From Timema cristinae (Eukaryota; Arthropoda; Insecta; Phasmatodea; Timematidae): a stretch of 64,000 bases of DNA. The translations under genes and the position numbers were made by a program. The stretch covers positions 57,714,277 to 57,778,276 of the forward strand of contig JBCFYV010009882.1 of assembly GCA_039000515.1 (NCBI GenBank), in the 5' to 3' direction. Shown one piece after another: positions 60,385-64,000 of this stretch; position 1 is the stretch's first letter, and each line of letters starts with the position of its first letter. Under the pieces are notes generated by a model, which did no database searches, was not told the DNA's origin, and saw nothing but the letters and a program-made list of their open reading frames with translations.

Positions 60385-61538
60385 GTTTTAACAAAATATC
60401 AGTAATCTCGATCAGAATTTTACCCCCCAATTTTCCTGTCTCCAGTAAATTAGACTAGACAAACTTCACGTAAGTCCACATTTCTACAAATGCTGGGATC
60501 CCTATGATAAACAGGGATATTTGGCGTCAACGTTATCTAATAAAATGAAAGTTTATATTAACATCTCTTGCTTAAACATACCCAAGAAACCATAACTAAA
60601 ACTAAAACAAGAAAAAATTTGTATCAATAATATATCGTAAAGTTATTTAGTATTCGTTCATATTAGACTTGATAAAATGTATATAAATTACACTTCCCTT
60701 TTACAATAATATTAATAGTAATACTTAGCAACGCGTCTTACTACCCGCTTGGGTTATACGCTTAAGTACTAGTTACACTAACGGGCTAGGAATTGGGAAG
60801 GTTGAATTTTGAGGAAGTGAACCTGCATTTACGGGGAGGGATATTGTCAAACCACTTAGGAAAAACCATCCCAGTTCAATCGAGCGAGATTCTAGCCTCG
60901 ATCTCCCCGTCCTTGGCAGTCTAGCTCAACACAAAACTAGCGCATTAGCTAAATACGCCACTGAGACGGGTATTTCCCTTTTACAGTTTTACTAAGTCTA
61001 CTCTCATGATTTGTCGATAATATTTCCAAAATATTTTAATTTCCAATCCATTAAAATCCATATTTGGTTATTTATTCAATTATTTTAACAAACAATTATT
61101 ATAGCTCCCTATATGATAGAGACAATACGTTTAGTTATTGTTTTCAAAATTATTAAATGCTCAAACATTTGAACTCTTAATAATGTTATTGGGTTTAACT
61201 AGTAAATTATTTATGTTGTTAATACAATCCGAGCCTAGAAATTATTTTCAAGAGAAATATCTAAAAAGTAATTATATGAGTAGCAGGAAATAAATACTTA
61301 AGAAATTATGTTTTGTTTAAACAGAGTATTATGTCTTCAGAGAAATCAAATTGCCATAAAAAAATTGAAAACGTGCTATTGTAATCCGCCTATATTATTT
61401 ATAGGGCATTAAATACATATTCTAATTTGTTTAATTAAATGGAACCAATGCCCATTTAAGTGTTAGGTAAAAACTTCAGTACAAGTATAAAAAAGGTTAC
61501 AAAAATACAAAAGAATGGTATGTGTACTAAATTAAATC
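60385..61538 (+). repeat. Left arm of a large inverted repeat (1154 bp)
   Basis: Matches the reverse complement of 62080-63232 along its whole length with only scattered single-base differences; those noted by eye suggest 98-99% identity. The arm contains a minus-strand SINE at 60706-60973 with its target-site duplication, so the SINE was present before the arm was duplicated. Confidence 0.93.
60706..60973 (-). mobile_element. tRNA-derived SINE within the left arm
   Basis: Full-length copy. Target-site duplication TTCCCTTTTACA lies at 60694-60705 and 60974-60985. It is the mirror of 62644-62911. Confidence 0.93.
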
Positions 61539-62079
61539 TAGAGAGAGCGCATGCATTCATTCCCATACTAATACGTTTTGATACGTCATTTTGAGAAGGT
61601 TTTTGTGTAAAGTTGATACGACCGATAAAACGAAGGGATGCTTTGATAACTATTAGGTGGTATCCATCAAGAGTGATATTGAATAGTTTGGGAGGTAGAG
61701 GAAGCAGGAAATTGGGGAGGACAAGTGGGCTGAGGGAAATAACATATAGTACGAGCATATTAACGTTCTCACGATTCCTTTTCTTCATCCTGTGTACTTA
61801 CATTAGAGTAACCCACGCCATTGGGATTAAAGGGTATGTTTTATTTCTCGTCCAGTCAAATTTTCGGGTGAAAGGAGTGCATGGGTTTGAATACTGGCAG
61901 GGTGTGTTGAGCTTCTTTCTCTTAAAGGGTTTTCAACTCTTTATCCACGCAAATCCATATAAATTTCCTAAATAGGTTACTTACTTCATACCTGCCCCAT
62001 TAGTCTGATTAAATATGAATATTTCGTAGGACACAATTCTGGACTGGAATAACAGTGTAAGCTAGTGAGTATTGAATGG
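61539..62079. other. 541-bp spacer between the inverted arms
   Basis: Unique sequence that is slightly richer in G+C than the arms. It has overlapping ORFs on both strands: 120 codons at 61613-61975 (+) and 110 codons at 61456-61788 (-), the latter crossing into the left arm. Neither is recognisable. A SINE-like remnant is suggested at about 61870-61960 (GGGTTTGAATACTGGC, then TTTTCAACTCTTTATCCACG). Confidence 0.6.
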
Positions 62080-63232
62080 GATTTAATTTAGTACACATAC
62101 CATTCTTTTGTATTTTTGTAACCTTTTTTATACTTGTACTGAAGTTTTTACCTAACACTTAAATGGGCATTGGTTCCATTTAATTAAACAAATTATAATA
62201 TGTATTTAATGCCCTATAAATAATATAGGCGGATTACAATAGAACGTTTTCAATTTTTTATGACAATTTGATTCCTCTGAAGACATAATACTCTGTTTAA
62301 GCAAAACATAATTTCTTAAGTATTTATTTCCTGCTACTCATATAATTACTTTTTAGATATTTCTCTTGAAAATAATTTCTAGGCTCGGATTGTATTAACA
62401 ACATAAATAATTTACTAGTTAAACCCAATAACATTATTAAGAGTTCAAATGTTTGAGCATTTAATAATTTTGAAAACAATAACTAAACGTATTGTCTCTA
62501 TCATATAGGGAGCTATAATAATTGTTTGTTAAAATAATTGAATAAATAACAAAATATGGATTTTAATGGATTGGAAATTAAAATATTTTGGAAATATTAT
62601 CGACAAATCATGAGAGTAGACTTAGTAAAACTGTAAAAGGGAAATACCCGTCTCAGTGGCGTATTTAGCTAATGCGCTAGTTTTGTGTTGAGCTAGACTG
62701 CCAAGGACGGGGAGATCGAGGCTAGAATCTCGCTCGATTGAACTGGGATGGTTTTTCCTAAGTGGTTTGACAATATTCCTCCCCGTAAATGCAGGTTCAC
62801 TTCCTCAAAATTCAACCTTCCCAATTCCTAGCCCGTTAGTGTAACTAGTACTTAAGCGTATAACCCAAGCGGGTAGTAAGACGCGTTGCTAAGTATTACT
62901 ATTAATATTATTGTAAAAGGGAAGTGTAGTTTATATACATTTTCTCAAGTCTAATATGAACGAATACTAAATAACTTTACGATATATTATTGATACAAAT
63001 TTTTTCTTGTTTTAGTTTTAGTTATGGTTTCTTGGGTATGTTTAAGCAAGTGATGTTAATATAAACTTTCATTTTATTAGATAACTTTGACGCCAAATAT
63101 CCCTGTTTATCATAGGGATCCCAGTATTTGTAGAAATGTGGACTTACGTGAAGTTTGTCTAGTCTAATTTACTGGAGACAGGAAATTTGGGGGGTAAAAT
63201 TCTGATCGAGATTACTGATATTTTGTGAAAAC
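62080..63232 (-). repeat. Right arm of the large inverted repeat (1153 bp)
   Basis: Inverse copy of 60385-61538. Observed differences from the left arm include AACGTT / AAAGTT near the AGTTATC segment, CTTGCT/CACTTGCT-type changes and ATGCTGGG / ATACTGGG. Real sequence differences argue against a simple fold-back read artefact. Confidence 0.93.
62644..62911 (+). mobile_element. tRNA-derived SINE within the right arm
   Basis: Plus-strand copy. The head is ACCCGTCTCAGTGGCGTATT (from about 62646), the 3' core CAAGCGGGTAGTAAGACGCG and the tail TATTACTATTAATATTAT. Target-site duplication TGTAAAAGGGAA lies at 62632-62643 and 62912-62923. Confidence 0.93.
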
Positions 63233-63269
63233 AATTGTAGCCCACTCTCAAATATGTATATATTTCCAT

Positions 63270-63315
63270 TTTTTTCTTAAATGTAAATAGCCTGAACGGG
63301 TAATAAGACTTTTCA
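63270..63315 (+). mobile_element. Isolated SINE/LINE 3' core fragment
   Basis: TAGCCTGAACGGGTAATAAGAC is the family's 3' core with no body or head upstream. No duplication is clear. It is another severely truncated end, comparable to 21919-21985. Confidence 0.6.
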
Positions 63316-63563
63316 CAAAGATTAACGTCCATGGGTTATTGCTCATGACATTGAAACTCGCTTAGCAGCCAATACTAGCTTTAGTGATATGTAAGCTTAT
63401 ACAAAGGATAAATCCAGCTATAAAATATTAAGATTGGCTTTCTTACTTTTTTAAATCCTGTGTTTACACTGGCGTTTCGTGAGGTGTTGCCCGGGTAAGC
63501 AATATTAGTTTAAACTGTACCTGTGAATTGATCACACCCCTCAGTAGAACACTAATTGGTAAT

Positions 63564-63932
63564 TTATTGAGTGGAATACATTCCCGTGTGAGGCATGCAG
63601 AGCAGAGCATATGTATGATAGTTCAAATATGGCTCAAGTGAATGAGAATTATCACAGGTAATACCAAGGTCTGCTTCCCTTGCAACACTCCACGACACGC
63701 CACTGGGTGTTTGATTTATACCTTCTAAGCCTACAAATGGCATAAGACCGTATACGTAGATGTACCCACTCTGCCTTTTAAATAAAGTACGTATACTAGG
63801 CTCAAATAATTTTGTGTTGAATTTCCTTTGTACCACAAATAGGATAACAACGTGAACCTTTATTAAAACAGAAACAGTGAATATTCTCACAAGCTTCGTC
63901 CAGAATCGAACTAGGTCCTCCTGTACCTGCAT
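63564..63932 (-). CDS. 122-codon ORF, function unknown
   Basis: The longest minus-strand opening outside known repeats. It starts with ATG at 63932 and reads MQVQEDLVRFWTKLVRIF, a hydrophobic stretch (VLIKVHVVILFVV) that could be a membrane segment, then a soluble-looking C-terminus with VAREADLGITCD. The length is above what is usual for this A+T-rich window, but there is no motif, homologue or splice context that I recognise. It may be a chance ORF or a piece of a decayed element. Confidence 0.2.
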   Translation of the reverse strand: MQVQEDLVRFWTKLVRIFTVSVLIKVHVVILFVVQRKFNTKLFEPSIRTLFKRQSGYIYVYGLMPFVGLEGINQTPSGVSWSVAREADLGITCDNSHSLEPYLNYHTYALLCMPHTGMYSTQ

Positions 63933-64000
63933 TATATCACTTTAGTCATTAACATATAGGGACAGGCAATAAGTTATTTTAGACACCAGTTGGTAAAAAT

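Noticed and set aside
61456..61975. 110- and 120-codon overlapping ORFs in the inverted-repeat spacer
   Set aside because: They lie on opposite strands over the same bases, one runs into the repeat arm, and neither resembles a known family.

Overview
This window looks like intergenic or intronic DNA from a large, A+T-rich, repeat-dense invertebrate nuclear genome. By eye roughly two thirds or more of the bases are A or T. No prokaryotic organisation, no CRISPR array, no rRNA gene and no intact long ORF is present. An arthropod is the most likely host. The evidence is a Jockey-type LINE ORF1 with a PRE/C2HC-like region and zinc knuckle, other insect-like non-LTR reverse transcriptase relics, short TTAGG-type tracts and TCAGTY-type initiators. 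A mollusc or other invertebrate cannot be excluded.

The dominant content is one tRNA-derived SINE superfamily of about 250 bp. Each copy has a tRNA-like head with A and B boxes, a conserved body, a 3' core reading roughly CGAACGGGTAGTAAGACG and a (TAA)n tail. About twenty copies or relics lie on both strands, and at least nine keep clear target-site duplications. Further heads occur: a subfamily with a GGTGGCTGCATGGTCT-type head, and an unrelated tRNA-like head at 45136-45418 joined to the same 3' tail. Shared tails point to one partner LINE.

Layout. 1-56: possible last codons of a gene entering from the left. 4420-4642: two small candidate exons. 6120-6560: GC-rich island of unknown nature. 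8520-10430: decayed LINE with reverse transcriptase (+). 12481-12890: dense cluster of ACTGA/TCAGT pentamers. 12994-13830: Jockey-like RT relic (-). 13964-24610: SINE-rich, with an 84-codon minus-strand ORF, a possible LTR/primer-binding-site relic at 20463-20521, a candidate exon at 23310 and an RT relic at 24145. 25604-26047: candidate terminal exon(s) with downstream poly(A) signals. 32048-33420: SINEs and a degenerate tandem repeat. 34265-36390: 5' half of a Jockey-like LINE whose ORF1 is split by a reversed insert carrying its own TATA/initiator and a broken coding sequence. 38640-56540: SINE relics, a long-TIR MITE-like element at 42171-42734 and copies of two long A+T-rich repeat families. 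56888-57720: a 21-bp periodic tract and a CpG-dense pocket. 60385-63232: a large inverted repeat with 1.15-kb arms of about 98-99% identity, each carrying the same SINE.

No host gene is established. The four plus-strand candidate exon groups (4420-4642, 23310-23415, 25604-25712, 25757-26047) have splice phases that can be made compatible, so they might belong to one gene with long repeat-filled introns. I do not recognise the predicted protein, and this is inference only. Coordinates of repeats are read by eye; ends without a target-site duplication are good to about 10-20 bp.
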